From assembly GCF_000024065.1 (NCBI RefSeq), contig NC_013174.1, forward strand, positions 2,356,001 to 2,420,000: a DNA stretch of 64,000 nt, given 5' to 3'. The stretch comes from Jonesia denitrificans DSM 20603. Its GTDB lineage: Bacteria > Actinomycetota > Actinomycetes > Actinomycetales > Cellulomonadaceae. Positions 47,288 through 57,376 of this stretch are shown here, one piece after another (within the stretch, counting starts at the first letter, position 1; each line of letters starts with the position of its first letter). The notes under the pieces are model-generated. The model was not told where the DNA came from. It saw only the letters and a list, made by a program, of their open reading frames with translations, and searched no databases. The translations under genes were made by a program, and so were the position numbers.

Positions 47288-49819
47288 ATGCCTCGACTTG
47301 ATGAACTAGTGGATGCGCTCACCGCTGGTGGGCGTCGAACAGACCGCATGTGTCATGTGGAGCATCGTGCTGCCCGTCCGGCGCAGCACTCAGCGTGGCC
47401 CCAGTGGGTTCATCCTGCGGTTCGTCAGGCGCTCACTGTGCGCGGAGCATCTTCCGCATGGACGCATCAGGCAACAGCTGCCCAAGCAATTCACGACGGG
47501 CATCACGTTGCGCTTGCCACCTCCACTGGGTCCGGGAAGTCGCTGGCTTTTTGGGTTCCTGCCCTCACATCGATTATGTCGACCAGGAGCGGCGGGTCGA
47601 TTTCCCGGCACCGGGATAGGGCTACCGCCTTGTACCTCGCTCCAACGAAGGCGCTGGCTCACGACCAGCTCGCTGCGTTGCAGAAGCTTCTGTCAGCGGG
47701 GGGTCTTGATTCGGTGCGGGTCGATGCGGTAGATGGTGATACGTCCTTTGATGAGCGACGTTGGGTTCAAGCGCACGGGGACATTATCCTGACGAATCCC
47801 GATTTCCTTCATTACGCACTACTGCCAGGGCATGAGCGATGGTCGCGTTTTTTGCGTGGGTTGGAGTTCCTCATTATTGATGAGGGCCACACTTATCGCG
47901 GGGTGTTTGGCGCGCATGTGTCGTTGATTGTGCGGCGGTTGCAACGACTCGTTGCGCACTATCGCGGCGGTCGCATGCCTGTTGTGGTGGTGGCATCAGC
48001 GACGTCTGCCCACCCGCAGCAGTCGGCAGCACGGCTCATTGGGGTCAGTGAGGATGAGGTTGTTGCGGTCACCGAGGATGGGTCACCTTCGGGGCGTCAA
48101 ACGATTGTGTTGTGGCAACCACCGCAGCGAGAATCTGGGTTCACCCAGGCACCCTCGGATGTGGTTCCCGGCGTGGTTGACGAGTTAACGGGTGGGTGGG
48201 ATCACAGCGTCGATGATGACCTTACTGGCGGGGCTGATGACCTGTCGGGGGTGATTACCGATGCGCCTGTCCCGTCCCAGCCTCGGCGTCCGGCCACTGC
48301 GGAGGCCGTTGACCTGTTGGCGGATCTCACCGCGCATGGCGCTCGGACGTTGGCGTTCACCCGGTCGCGCCGGGCGGCGGAGTATCTCGCTGTTCATACT
48401 CGGGATGAGTTGTTGATGTCGGTCCCTCAGCTGGCGGACAGTGTTGCTGCGTATCGGGGTGGGTTTCTTCCTGAGGAACGTCGTGCGCTTGAGGCGGGGG
48501 TGCGTTCGGGGTCGATTCGGGCGTTAGCTTCCACGAATGCGCTGGAGATGGGGATTGATATCTCTGGGCTTGATGTGGTGCTCATTGTGGGATGGCCGGG
48601 GACTCGGATGTCGTTGTGGCAGCAGGCTGGGCGGGCAGGGCGTGCTGGTAGTGATGGTTTGGTTGTGTTCATTGCACGTGAGGATCCGTTGGATACGTAT
48701 GTGGTGTCACATCCGGAGGCAATTTTTGGCGCACCGTTAGAGGCGACGGTTTTTGACCCCACAAACCCGTATGTGTTGGGAGGGCATCTATGTGCTGCGG
48801 CAGCTGAGTTGCCGGTGACGGAGGCGGATCTGACGCTGTTTGGTGGATGTCGAGCCCGGGAGGTTCTTGATCAGTTGGTGGATCGGGGTACGCTTCGACG
48901 CCGCCCGCGAGGTTGGTACTGGGTTCATGATGAGCCTGCGGCGCAGTTCACGTCGATTCGTGGGGATGGTCAGCATGTGGTGCAGGTGGTGGAACGTTCC
49001 ACCGGGCGATTGTTGGGCACTGTTGATGCGGGGGCTGCTGATGGGCAGGTGCATGACGGCGCCGTGTATACGCATGGTGGGAGCACTTTTGTGGTGGCGC
49101 ACTACGACGTGGACAACCATGTGGCGTTGGTGGATCAGGAGGTTGTGGCTTATTCGACGTGGTCGCGTGATGTCACCTCGATTGAGATTGTGAGCACGGC
49201 CAGTGAACGTGTGGTTCCAGCCGAGGTGGCGGGTGACCCGGCGCTCGTTGAGTGGGGTTTTGGTCAGGTGAATGTGCATGGGCAGGTGACTGGGTTCACT
49301 CGCAGACGTGTTCCCAGCGGTGAGGTGTTGGGGCATGAGTCGTTGGATTTGCCGGTGCGAACATTGCCGACTGCGGCCGTGTGGTGGTCAGTGAGCACGG
49401 CTGTGTTGGAGCGGGCAGGGCTTGCTGTTGAGGAGGTCCCTGGTGCGTTGCATGCTGCTGAGCATGCGGCGATTGGGTTGTTGCCGTTGTTGGTGACGTG
49501 TGACCGGTGGGATTTGGGTGGGGTTTCCACTGCGATTCACCCTGATACGGAGCGGGCAACCGTGTTTGTGTATGACGCGCTTCCTGGTGGGGCGGGTTTT
49601 GCTGAGCAGGGGTTCGCGCGGGGGCGTGAGTGGTTGTTGGCGACGCGTGATGCGGTGGCGCGTTGTCAGTGTGTGGATGGGTGCCCAAGTTGTGTGCAGT
49701 CACCGAAGTGTGGGAATGGGAATAGCCCCCTCAGTAAGGAGGGGGCTATTCGGTTGCTGACTGTGTTACTTGAGGTTGACGTCGGTGAGTTGTCGCCTGC
49801 CGATGCGCCATTTGCGTGA
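47288..49819 (+). CDS. DEAD/DEAH-box helicase with DUF1998 zinc domain (Hrq1/SftH-like)
   Basis: ATG 47288 has GGTGAG upstream and starts a 843-residue protein; the in-frame extension to 47186 lacks conserved sequence. Helicase motifs: I 'ATSTGSGKS', Ia 'APTKALAHDQ', II 'IIDEGHTY' (DEGH), III 'VVASATSAHPQ' and VI 'QQAGRAGRAG'. The C-terminal DUF1998 domain carries the cysteine cluster 'CQCVDGCPSCVQSPKCG'. Bacterial members (mycobacterial SftH, B. subtilis YprA) are monomeric 3'-5' DNA helicases. Role probably in repair. The 3' end contains a perfect hairpin. Confidence 0.92.
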   Translation: MPRLDELVDALTAGGRRTDRMCHVEHRAARPAQHSAWPQWVHPAVRQALTVRGASSAWTHQATAAQAIHDGHHVALATSTGSGKSLAFWVPALTSIMSTRSGGSISRHRDRATALYLAPTKALAHDQLAALQKLLSAGGLDSVRVDAVDGDTSFDERRWVQAHGDIILTNPDFLHYALLPGHERWSRFLRGLEFLIIDEGHTYRGVFGAHVSLIVRRLQRLVAHYRGGRMPVVVVASATSAHPQQSAARLIGVSEDEVVAVTEDGSPSGRQTIVLWQPPQRESGFTQAPSDVVPGVVDELTGGWDHSVDDDLTGGADDLSGVITDAPVPSQPRRPATAEAVDLLADLTAHGARTLAFTRSRRAAEYLAVHTRDELLMSVPQLADSVAAYRGGFLPEERRALEAGVRSGSIRALASTNALEMGIDISGLDVVLIVGWPGTRMSLWQQAGRAGRAGSDGLVVFIAREDPLDTYVVSHPEAIFGAPLEATVFDPTNPYVLGGHLCAAAAELPVTEADLTLFGGCRAREVLDQLVDRGTLRRRPRGWYWVHDEPAAQFTSIRGDGQHVVQVVERSTGRLLGTVDAGAADGQVHDGAVYTHGGSTFVVAHYDVDNHVALVDQEVVAYSTWSRDVTSIEIVSTASERVVPAEVAGDPALVEWGFGQVNVHGQVTGFTRRRVPSGEVLGHESLDLPVRTLPTAAVWWSVSTAVLERAGLAVEEVPGALHAAEHAAIGLLPLLVTCDRWDLGGVSTAIHPDTERATVFVYDALPGGAGFAEQGFARGREWLLATRDAVARCQCVDGCPSCVQSPKCGNGNSPLSKEGAIRLLTVLLEVDVGELSPADAPFA
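49720..49751. repeat. Terminator-like hairpin inside the helicase 3' coding end
   Basis: Perfect 13-bp stem GAATAGCCCCCTC/GAGGGGGCTATTC with a 6-nt loop, encoding NSPLSKEGAI. It lies about 70 bp before the stop codon and has no T run. Confidence 0.7.
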
Positions 49820-49829
49820 CGGCGCCGGG

Positions 49830-51209
<1,380 letters not shown>

Positions 51210-51237
51210 TTACCTGTCGTGGTGCGGGTCACGTCCT

Positions 51238-51260
51238 ATCCTACGGTGATGCGTCATCAC
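51238..51260 (-). promoter_or_regulatory. Aminotransferase promoter -10 with adjoining palindrome
   Basis: Minus strand TAGGAT serves as the -10. Immediately upstream GTGATGCGTCATCAC (51246-51260) is a perfect 6-3-6 palindrome lying between the expected -35 and -10, the place of a repressor site. Confidence 0.45.
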
Positions 51261-51300
51261 GTGCGCGGCTGCGTCACCGCTCGGACATGGCTGTTTTCTG

Positions 51301-51726
51301 TCACCCAGCCGTTGCTCGTTGGGTGAGAGTGACCCCAAGAACTGTTGTCTGCACAGTGACGGTCACACTGGCACGACCTCTGTGTTCCCCTGCCTTGCAC
51401 TCCACACTGTGGGGCGTTTCGCTCATGTTCTGGGCGGCAACATCAGCTGCGAGCGCGCAGGGGTTACTGATGGGCGTGGTCGTGGTGAGCCCGGTTGTGA
51501 GGTAGGTGCTGTTGGTGTGGGCGTTTGCTCCGGCGAGTGCGGCGAGGTCGGCGGCGGTGCGCAATTGGGTGTGGGTGACGGTGATGGTGTGGGCGCCCAG
51601 GAGGGCGGTAAGGCTGAGCCCCCAGATGGCGACGATGCCGATCATGAGTGGGGTGATTGATCCTGTTTCTTTGTGGTGGTGCTGTGGTGTGGACGGCGCA
51701 GTGAGCGGGTGTTGAGGTGTGGTCAT
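51301..51726 (-). CDS. TadG-like/helicase-secretion-neighbourhood TadE-like protein
   Basis: ATG 51726 overlaps the tadE stop by 4 bp. The 141-residue product has one membrane helix near residues 28-48 after 'ETGSITPLMIG', then an extracytoplasmic segment with 'QLRTAADLAALAGA' and a Cys pair. This is the layout of the TadE-like protein that closes the Tad locus in actinobacteria (compare Rv3654c). It would be a pseudopilin-like or assembly part of the Flp/Tad machine. Confidence 0.8.
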   Translation of the reverse strand: MTTPQHPLTAPSTPQHHHKETGSITPLMIGIVAIWGLSLTALLGAHTITVTHTQLRTAADLAALAGANAHTNSTYLTTGLTTTTPISNPCALAADVAAQNMSETPHSVECKAGEHRGRASVTVTVQTTVLGVTLTQRATAG

Positions 51727-52076
51727 TGGGGTGCTCCCAGGGCGACTTCGTCGAGGGTGGTTGCGGTCGCATCGACGCTCAGTGCGGGAAGCGGGATGCC
51801 AGCGAAGGTGATGTGGCGTTGTGCGTGGACGGTGACCCACCCGCCGTGGCGGGTGATGTGGGTGGTGGTGTGGGGGGTGGCTGGTGGGTCGAGGCCCACG
51901 GATACTGCTCGGGCTGTGGTTCGGGCTGCGGTGTGGACGGAGATGTCTGCGCGGCTGATGAGGGCAGCGGCGAGCACGATAAGGATGAGGAGGACAACGG
52001 CTGGGAGGAGGACCGCGAATTCGGCGGTCACTGATCCTGTTTCTCGATGTGCATTGTGCGGTGGTTGGTGGGGCAT
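51723..52076 (-). CDS. tadE: TadE-like pseudopilin
   Basis: I place the start at ATG 52076; the open frame continues upstream to 52196 but without a ribosome site or conserved sequence. The 117-residue protein has the TadE signature 'GSVTAEFAVLLPAVVLLILIVL' (about residues 13-37) with the conserved Glu after the cleavage region. A short extracytoplasmic domain follows. It overlaps the tadG-like gene by 4 bp. Member of the Tad pilus or secretion apparatus. Confidence 0.85.
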   Translation of the reverse strand: MPHQPPHNAHRETGSVTAEFAVLLPAVVLLILIVLAAALISRADISVHTAARTTARAVSVGLDPPATPHTTTHITRHGGWVTVHAQRHITFAGIPLPALSVDATATTLDEVALGAPQ

Positions 52077-52201
52077 GTGGGTCACGGTTTCGTTGTTGCG
52101 GGTTACGGTGGCTGAGATGGGGGCGCGGGGTAAAGTGCGCGGGTGGAGGCTTGTCCTGAGGAACACCCCCACCCGCATGTCTGGGTCAGCGGGCATGTGG
52201 G

Positions 52202-52420
52202 TCAGCCGCCAGTAGCAAGTGCCCCTTCAACGATTCCGGTGAGCAGGGCCCGCACAGAGTCGGACCGCAATATGAGGACGAGGACGCCAGCGAATGCTGC
52301 AGCCGCGACCATGACGATGGCGTATTCGGTGGTGGCCATCCCTTGTTCTTTGGTGGTAGCAAGGCGGGTGCGGGCGCGAGTGATGAGGGTCGCGGGCAGG
52401 TGGATGAGACGGTGGGACAT
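52202..52420 (-). CDS. Flp-like pilin (DUF4244)
   Basis: A 72-residue protein with a basic N-terminus and the class IVb pilin pattern 'EQGMATTEYAIVMVAAAAFAGVLVLIL' (about residues 25-51). That is a Gly before a Glu-containing hydrophobic helix, where prepilin peptidase would cut after Gly27. It matches the DUF4244 pilin of actinobacterial Tad loci (Rv3656c). GAAAGG lies 9 nt ahead of the start. Probably the major pilin. Confidence 0.87.
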   Translation of the reverse strand: MSHRLIHLPATLITRARTRLATTKEQGMATTEYAIVMVAAAAFAGVLVLILRSDSVRALLTGIVEGALATGG

Positions 52421-52567
52421 GGTGTCACCTTTCTGTTGGCCCCTACGGGGGCGGTCATCAAGACACCGTCACTGTGCCTGGTTTCGCTGGTGCCGTGCAC
52501 AGGTCGTTATCCGCAGGAGGCCCGTTTCGGGGATGGCGGGATGTGGGCGCGGTGTGGACAACACCCC

Positions 52568-53818
52568 TTACCCACCAAAGAAGGTGGCGACACCCAACGA
52601 CACTGCTGTGGGAACCACACCCACCAGAACAAACGCAGGCAGGTAACACACCCCCACCGGGACCACGATCATGCTGGATAATCGCTGAGCACGCTGGTGT
52701 GCATCGGCTTGCTCCTGTGCAATCCACGCATCACGGGTCGCAATGAGCGTGGGAATCACCGAACTCCCCCGCTGCCACCCGTCAGCGAGCGCCTCACCAA
52801 GAAACGCATACCGTGCAGGAGCGTTCGCCCAGGCACGCTGCCAGCTTGCGCCAAGGAGCAGGAGGCGCGCCACGACACCAAGCTGAGCCACCTCGAGATC
52901 AGGCACGTGGGTTGCCACGGTATCCAGTGCCGAGTCAATGGAATGACCTGCGCTCATCACAGTGGTGAGCAGGTCTAGTGTGATGGTGACATCGATGGGT
53001 GGGGGTGATGGTGGCGGGTTGGCCACGGCGCGTGCTCGGGTCCGGCTCCCCCGGGACGTGGGTCCTCGGGACGTGGGTGCCCGCTCCGTGGTGGTCGCGC
53101 TCGCAAGGAGCCGGGCCACCCATGCTCGCCCGGCCAGGAGGAACACGATCGCTGCGATCAGGCTGCCCCAGCCAAGCGGTGTGCGGGTGAGCCAGGTCAG
53201 GGGTTGTGCACCCAGCGCATACCCCATGAGAAGACCAAACAGGGGCAGAAACAGTAAGAGGCGGGCAGTCGCTTCAGCGCCTGCTGTGGCAGTGGTCCGG
53301 GCGCTGCGGGCGTCTGTGGCGCGACGGAGCGCTGCAGCGGTTGTGTCAAGAACGGTGGCGAGCGACAGTCCTGTGACAGAACTCAGGCGGCAGGCAGCGA
53401 CAACCGCGCGGGCTGCCTGCTCGGCTGACGCATCTGCAGGCTGGAAACTGTGGCAGCGGTCACGGGGCGGGACGCGAACGGTTCGCTGGGCAGTGTCGTC
53501 CTCTGCAAGCCGATGTGCCAGAGCCTGGACCACCGGGATTCCTGCCACGGTGAGCACCCCATGAGAGTCCCACACAGTTCTAGGCAGTTGGCCGCTGCGC
53601 AAATGCGACACAACACGCGGCAGTAGCGGCACCCGCGGGGCGTTCCCCCGTGGCCCCAACCAGGTGGGAAATACCCGCACCAACAGAGGGTGGGGGCGAG
53701 AAGTACCGGCGTGCACAGCCCCCACAGCGACCACCCGTACCCGGCGGTGCACACCATGCCGGTTCCCCCACCACGCCGCGACACCAATGACCCCACCAAG
53801 AAGGAGTATCACCACCAC
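52568..53818 (-). CDS. Fused TadB-TadC inner-membrane platform protein
   Basis: A 416-residue protein with two type II secretion F domains in one chain: the first about residues 95-230 ('AARAVVAACRLSSVTGLSLATVLDTTAAALR' then two helices) and the second about 275-416 ('LLTTVMSAGHSIDSALDTVATHVPD', 'RAQRLSSMIVVPVGVC'). In most Tad loci tadB and tadC are separate genes of roughly 280 residues each. Here the frame is continuous with no stop, and both parts look shortened. GTG 53818 has GGAG 8 nt ahead; GTG 53812 would give a 4-bp overlap with tadA. Confidence 0.85.
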   Translation of the reverse strand: MVVILLLGGVIGVAAWWGNRHGVHRRVRVVAVGAVHAGTSRPHPLLVRVFPTWLGPRGNAPRVPLLPRVVSHLRSGQLPRTVWDSHGVLTVAGIPVVQALAHRLAEDDTAQRTVRVPPRDRCHSFQPADASAEQAARAVVAACRLSSVTGLSLATVLDTTAAALRRATDARSARTTATAGAEATARLLLFLPLFGLLMGYALGAQPLTWLTRTPLGWGSLIAAIVFLLAGRAWVARLLASATTTERAPTSRGPTSRGSRTRARAVANPPPSPPPIDVTITLDLLTTVMSAGHSIDSALDTVATHVPDLEVAQLGVVARLLLLGASWQRAWANAPARYAFLGEALADGWQRGSSVIPTLIATRDAWIAQEQADAHQRAQRLSSMIVVPVGVCYLPAFVLVGVVPTAVSLGVATFFGG

Positions 53819-54969
53819 GCGGGTCGCTCCACGCCCGCTGGTAGCGGCACGTCTTTAGGGGTGGTGTCACCATCCCACCGGGCAAACGGGGCGACGGTGA
53901 GCAGTGAATCATGCCCCACCCTTAACACACCCCACTCCTTGATGTACCGGTGCCCGGCCGGTGTACGGGCTACGTGAACAATGGCGTTCACAGCAGACAC
54001 TGCCTGTAAAGACGTGGTGACTGGGTCCATGCCGGCGAGCGCACCTAGTGCTATGAGGCGGGCAGGGACATCGGTGACACTATTCGCGTGGATGGTTGCG
54101 GCACCTCCACTGTGCCCGGTGTTAAAGGCCATGAGCAGATCGCGCACTTCTGGTCCGCGGCATTCTCCGAGCATGAGCCGATCGGGGCGCATCCGCAGGG
54201 AAGCGTGCACGAGGTTGGACAGGGTGACAGCTCCGGCACCTTCCACGTTGGCGGGTTTGGCTTGCAGGGCCACTACGTGGGGATGGTTGGTGGCGATCTC
54301 ACGGGAGTCTTCCAGGGTGATGATGCGTTCTGTGTGGGGCACGTGGGACAGCAGCGCGGAGAGAAGGGTCGTTTTCCCCGCCCCTGTGCCACCAGAAATG
54401 AGAAGCGATGCGCGGTGGGTGACGGCCTGAGCACACGCCCTGGCCCACTGGCGGGGAATCATCCCGGTGCGGGTGAGGTCATGGAGTGTTGCGTGGCGGG
54501 TGCGGAACACTCTGATCGACATGGTGGCATCAGCGTCGCTGACCGGGCTAAGGACAGCGTGGAACCGGGACCCATCTGGTAGTTGAGCGTCGGTGATGGG
54601 GTGAGCGTCGTCAAGACGGGTCCCGGCGCGGGCAGCCAGACGTACCGCCCATTCACGCGATTGCCCCTGGCCCAGTGGAGACTGCGCGATTTCCTGCGGG
54701 CCATGTCCTTGGTCAACCCACAGCCGGTCACCATGGACAAGAACATCTGTCACGGTGGGGTCATCAAGGAATTGTTGGAGCGGGCCGGCACCATACAAGT
54801 CATTGCGCAGGTGGGTGGCAGTCTCGTGTTGGGTTTGGTCACCAAAGACCTGTCCTGAGGTTCGCACCCAGGTGGGGATATCCCACGCGGGTGTAGCACT
54901 GTCGACTGGATGGCGGGTTGCGTACTCGCGGGCGTCATCCCACAACGCCTTGTGGGCAGCAGGTGTCAC
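53809..54969 (-). CDS. tadA: Tad/Flp pilus assembly ATPase (CpaF family)
   Basis: A 386-residue type II/IV secretion ATPase. Walker A is GGTGAGKT (residues 193-200), Walker B 'LMLGECRGPE' and the His box 'GHSGGAATIHANS'. The arginine finger region 'LVHASLRMRPDR' is also present. It powers pilin assembly from the cytoplasmic face. Its start overlaps ssd by 4 bp and its stop overlaps tadBC by 10 bp. Confidence 0.94.
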   Translation of the reverse strand: MTPAAHKALWDDAREYATRHPVDSATPAWDIPTWVRTSGQVFGDQTQHETATHLRNDLYGAGPLQQFLDDPTVTDVLVHGDRLWVDQGHGPQEIAQSPLGQGQSREWAVRLAARAGTRLDDAHPITDAQLPDGSRFHAVLSPVSDADATMSIRVFRTRHATLHDLTRTGMIPRQWARACAQAVTHRASLLISGGTGAGKTTLLSALLSHVPHTERIITLEDSREIATNHPHVVALQAKPANVEGAGAVTLSNLVHASLRMRPDRLMLGECRGPEVRDLLMAFNTGHSGGAATIHANSVTDVPARLIALGALAGMDPVTTSLQAVSAVNAIVHVARTPAGHRYIKEWGVLRVGHDSLLTVAPFARWDGDTTPKDVPLPAGVERPAWW

Positions 54970-55763
54970 TGGTCACCACCTGGTCGGGTGGTGTTTAACC
55001 GGTGAAGTGCCTCATCAAGTCCACCGACCACACTAATGCGTGCACCTGCCTTCACCAGGCGTGAGGGCAACCCCGATGCTAGTGCCCCGTGTTCCACGGC
55101 GTGCCCAATCTGGCTGACCCACGGCCACTCTCCTGCCAGTGACACCCCGACATGGGAAGCTACCTGCCCTGGAGTCAGTGACTGCCCGGAGGCTGTCACC
55201 GCCACCAACGACACAACCGGACTGGGGCCCGGCCCGCCCCACTGCCACCCGCGGCCAGAGTGGCGGGTCCACCCCATGGCAGCCAGCACACTTACCGCCC
55301 CTGCCACACCCCGAACTGTGCGTGGCACCACCACCACATGGTGGGTCACGACCTCACCAAGGTGGCGGACAATTGCGGGTGGCGCATCGACAATGAGCAC
55401 ATGACCACTGCGGGCTGCGCCAGCAGCGATACCAGCAAACGCTGCGCTCGGGACCTCCACAGGGTTCGTGCGGTCAACCGACACCAAAGGAACCCCCAGC
55501 CATGCAGGGAGCACCGTGACCAGGTGCGACCAATCCACCTCACCGTGAGCGTTAGCCAACTGCGGCCACCGCACACCTGGGGCTTCTTCCATTCCGAGCA
55601 GCACGTCCAACCCGGCTCCCCAGATGTTGGCATCAACCAACCCCACCTGCGCACGACCCAACCCGCGCAGTACATGAGCTGCATGAACAGCGAGAGAAGC
55701 AGCAAGCAACGATGCCCCGCAGCCGCCCACAGCGCCTGTCACTGCAAGGACAATCCCTGCCAT
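54966..55763 (-). CDS. ssd: CpaE/Ssd-like septum-site-determining protein
   Basis: ATG 55763 has GAGGTGGGG upstream; the longer frame to 55826 is not supported. The 265-residue MinD/ParA-like protein has a degenerate P-loop 'AVTGAVGGCGASLLAA' with no Walker Lys-Thr pair, 'VGLVDANIWGAGLDVLLG' and 'VLIVDAPPA'. Actinobacterial Ssd (Rv3660c) has this layout, heads the Tad operon and affects septation in mycobacteria. Here it probably places or regulates the Tad machine. Confidence 0.85.
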   Translation of the reverse strand: MAGIVLAVTGAVGGCGASLLAASLAVHAAHVLRGLGRAQVGLVDANIWGAGLDVLLGMEEAPGVRWPQLANAHGEVDWSHLVTVLPAWLGVPLVSVDRTNPVEVPSAAFAGIAAGAARSGHVLIVDAPPAIVRHLGEVVTHHVVVVPRTVRGVAGAVSVLAAMGWTRHSGRGWQWGGPGPSPVVSLVAVTASGQSLTPGQVASHVGVSLAGEWPWVSQIGHAVEHGALASGLPSRLVKAGARISVVGGLDEALHRLNTTRPGGDQ

Positions 55764-55951
55764 GTCACCCCACCTCGTTTGACTGTTACGTTGCACCCAA
55801 CGTTGTTGATGCCGACACCGTAGCAACGTCCCATAGATGCCTTGTCAGGTGCCCCCCTGGGGGACCTGGTTTCTGGGGAGCGCCCTGGATTGCGGCATTG
55901 TGGACAACCCATGGCCCACCACCAGCACGCAAACTCCGATAGGCTCATCAC

Positions 55952-56800
55952 GTGGCCGAGACAACACCGACCCCGCACCCAGCAACAACCCCGCCGCATG
56001 CCCGTGGCCGAGCACGCACCGCCGCGTTCTTCGACCTAGACAAAACGATCATTGCAACCAGTTCCGCTGCCGCCTTTTCTGCCCCCTTTTACCGGGGCGG
56101 GCTTATCTCTCGCACTGCAGCCCTGCGCAGCGCCTACGCCCACTTCCTCTTCATGATGGGTGGTGCCAGCGAAAGCCAAACTGAGCGGCTGCGCGCAAAC
56201 CTGTCCACCCTGGTCACCGGATGGCCAGTTGAACAGGTCACTGCGATAGTCGCCGACACACTCCACCAGTACATTGACCCCGTTGTCTACGCGGAAGCGC
56301 TCGACCTCATTGACGCCCACCGGTCCGCTGGGCGCGACGTCATCATTGTGTCCGCCTCGGGAAGCGAACTTGTGGCCCCCATCGCTTCGCTTCTTGGCGC
56401 GGACGATTACATCGCCACCCACATGCAGATCGTTGACGGCCACTACACCGGCCTCATCGACTTTTACGCATATGGACCACACAAAGCCACAGCAATCGAG
56501 GAACTCGCCCAGGTGTGCGGCTATGACCTGACCGCAAGCTACGCGTACTCAGACTCCATCACCGACGCCCCCATGCTCACCACCGTGGGCCACGCCTACA
56601 CCGTCAACCCTGACCGCGCCCTGCGGAAACTCGCGCAAGAGAACCATTGGGGGATCCTCACGTTCCGCCGCCCAGTGGCGTTACGGCGGCGCGGGCGCCG
56701 TTCGGCGCTGCTCGGCGGCATGCTGTTGGCGGCAGGTATCACTGCGTTATTCCTTGCGATGCGCGCACGGAGACGGGCACGACAATCACGTTCTGCATGA
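55952..56800 (+). CDS. HAD-IB family phosphatase (SerB-like)
   Basis: A 282-residue protein from GTG 55952. HAD motif I is 'FFDLDKT' (near residue 26), motif II 'IVSASGSELV' (near 133) and motif IV 'YSDSITDAPML'. Between them is 'GPHKATAIEEL' with the conserved Lys. A C-terminal hydrophobic helix (about 252-270) anchors it to the membrane. Homologues lie next to ssd-tad loci across actinobacteria (Rv3661). Phosphoserine or phospholipid-type phosphatase activity is possible. It is divergent from ssd. Confidence 0.88.
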   Translation: MAETTPTPHPATTPPHARGRARTAAFFDLDKTIIATSSAAAFSAPFYRGGLISRTAALRSAYAHFLFMMGGASESQTERLRANLSTLVTGWPVEQVTAIVADTLHQYIDPVVYAEALDLIDAHRSAGRDVIIVSASGSELVAPIASLLGADDYIATHMQIVDGHYTGLIDFYAYGPHKATAIEELAQVCGYDLTASYAYSDSITDAPMLTTVGHAYTVNPDRALRKLAQENHWGILTFRRPVALRRRGRRSALLGGMLLAAGITALFLAMRARRRARQSRSA

Positions 56801-56849
56801 CAGGAGTTTCACCCTCGCCAAATAATGTGATCTAGGGCATACTGAAGTC

Positions 56850-57215
56850 ATAACAGAACAGCGTCCGGAACCCACGCGCGATCGGTCCACGCATAGGACC
56901 TCTCGGTCGGACCACGAGCCGATACGATGACACTTGTGCACGCCTGATACCCGGACGCATTCGACCTGATGGCATCCACTGCGTGGGTGCCATCAGTGTG
57001 TGTAAACCCTCCATTAAACACCACGATGAGATGCGAAAACACCACATCACATGGTGAGAAGTCACGATTGCGCATCTCACGGAAATAAGGAAGTCTTAAG
57101 ACATCGGGCAACCATGTTGTCCGCCAGCTGTCGGGAACGCCGTGGGGGTGGGGCTCGACAGCCCGGAACGTGAGTTCCAGATACCGCGTCAACGGTCCGC
57201 CGTTGACGCGGTTTT
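56850..57215 (+). ncRNA. ms1: Candidate Ms1 (actinobacterial 6S-like) RNA
   Basis: The 576-bp gap between the HAD phosphatase and the nitrite channel has no gene. It carries a CATACT -10 at 56838, followed by GCGTCCGG/CCGGACGC (56861/56951) enclosing further pairing. A 14-bp hairpin CTGATGGCA.../TGCCATCAG (56966-56996), TGAGATGCG/CGCATCTCA (57027/57071) and GCTGTCG/CGACAGC (57127/57156) come next, then a strong terminator. In M. tuberculosis the abundant RNAP-binding RNA Ms1 (MTS2823) follows the same gene (Rv3661). Identity is inferred from synteny, size and structure. Confidence 0.6.
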
Positions 57216-57220
57216 CGTTT
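57183..57220 (+). terminator. Terminator of the candidate Ms1 RNA
   Basis: Perfect 13-bp stem ACCGCGTCAACGG/CCGTTGACGCGGT, loop TCCG, then TTTCGTTT. Confidence 0.9.
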
Positions 57221-57376
57221 CCCCAGACACACCCCGCAACACTCCTGCAGCCCGGTGCTTCACACCACCGACCACACTCACACTGAGTTCCGCAGAGAGC
57301 TCCCTCGAATTGTTGCAAAAGAAAGCTCGGTCGAAAGTCCCCCATAAATCGTGGGATGACCTGAGACAGTAGAACC

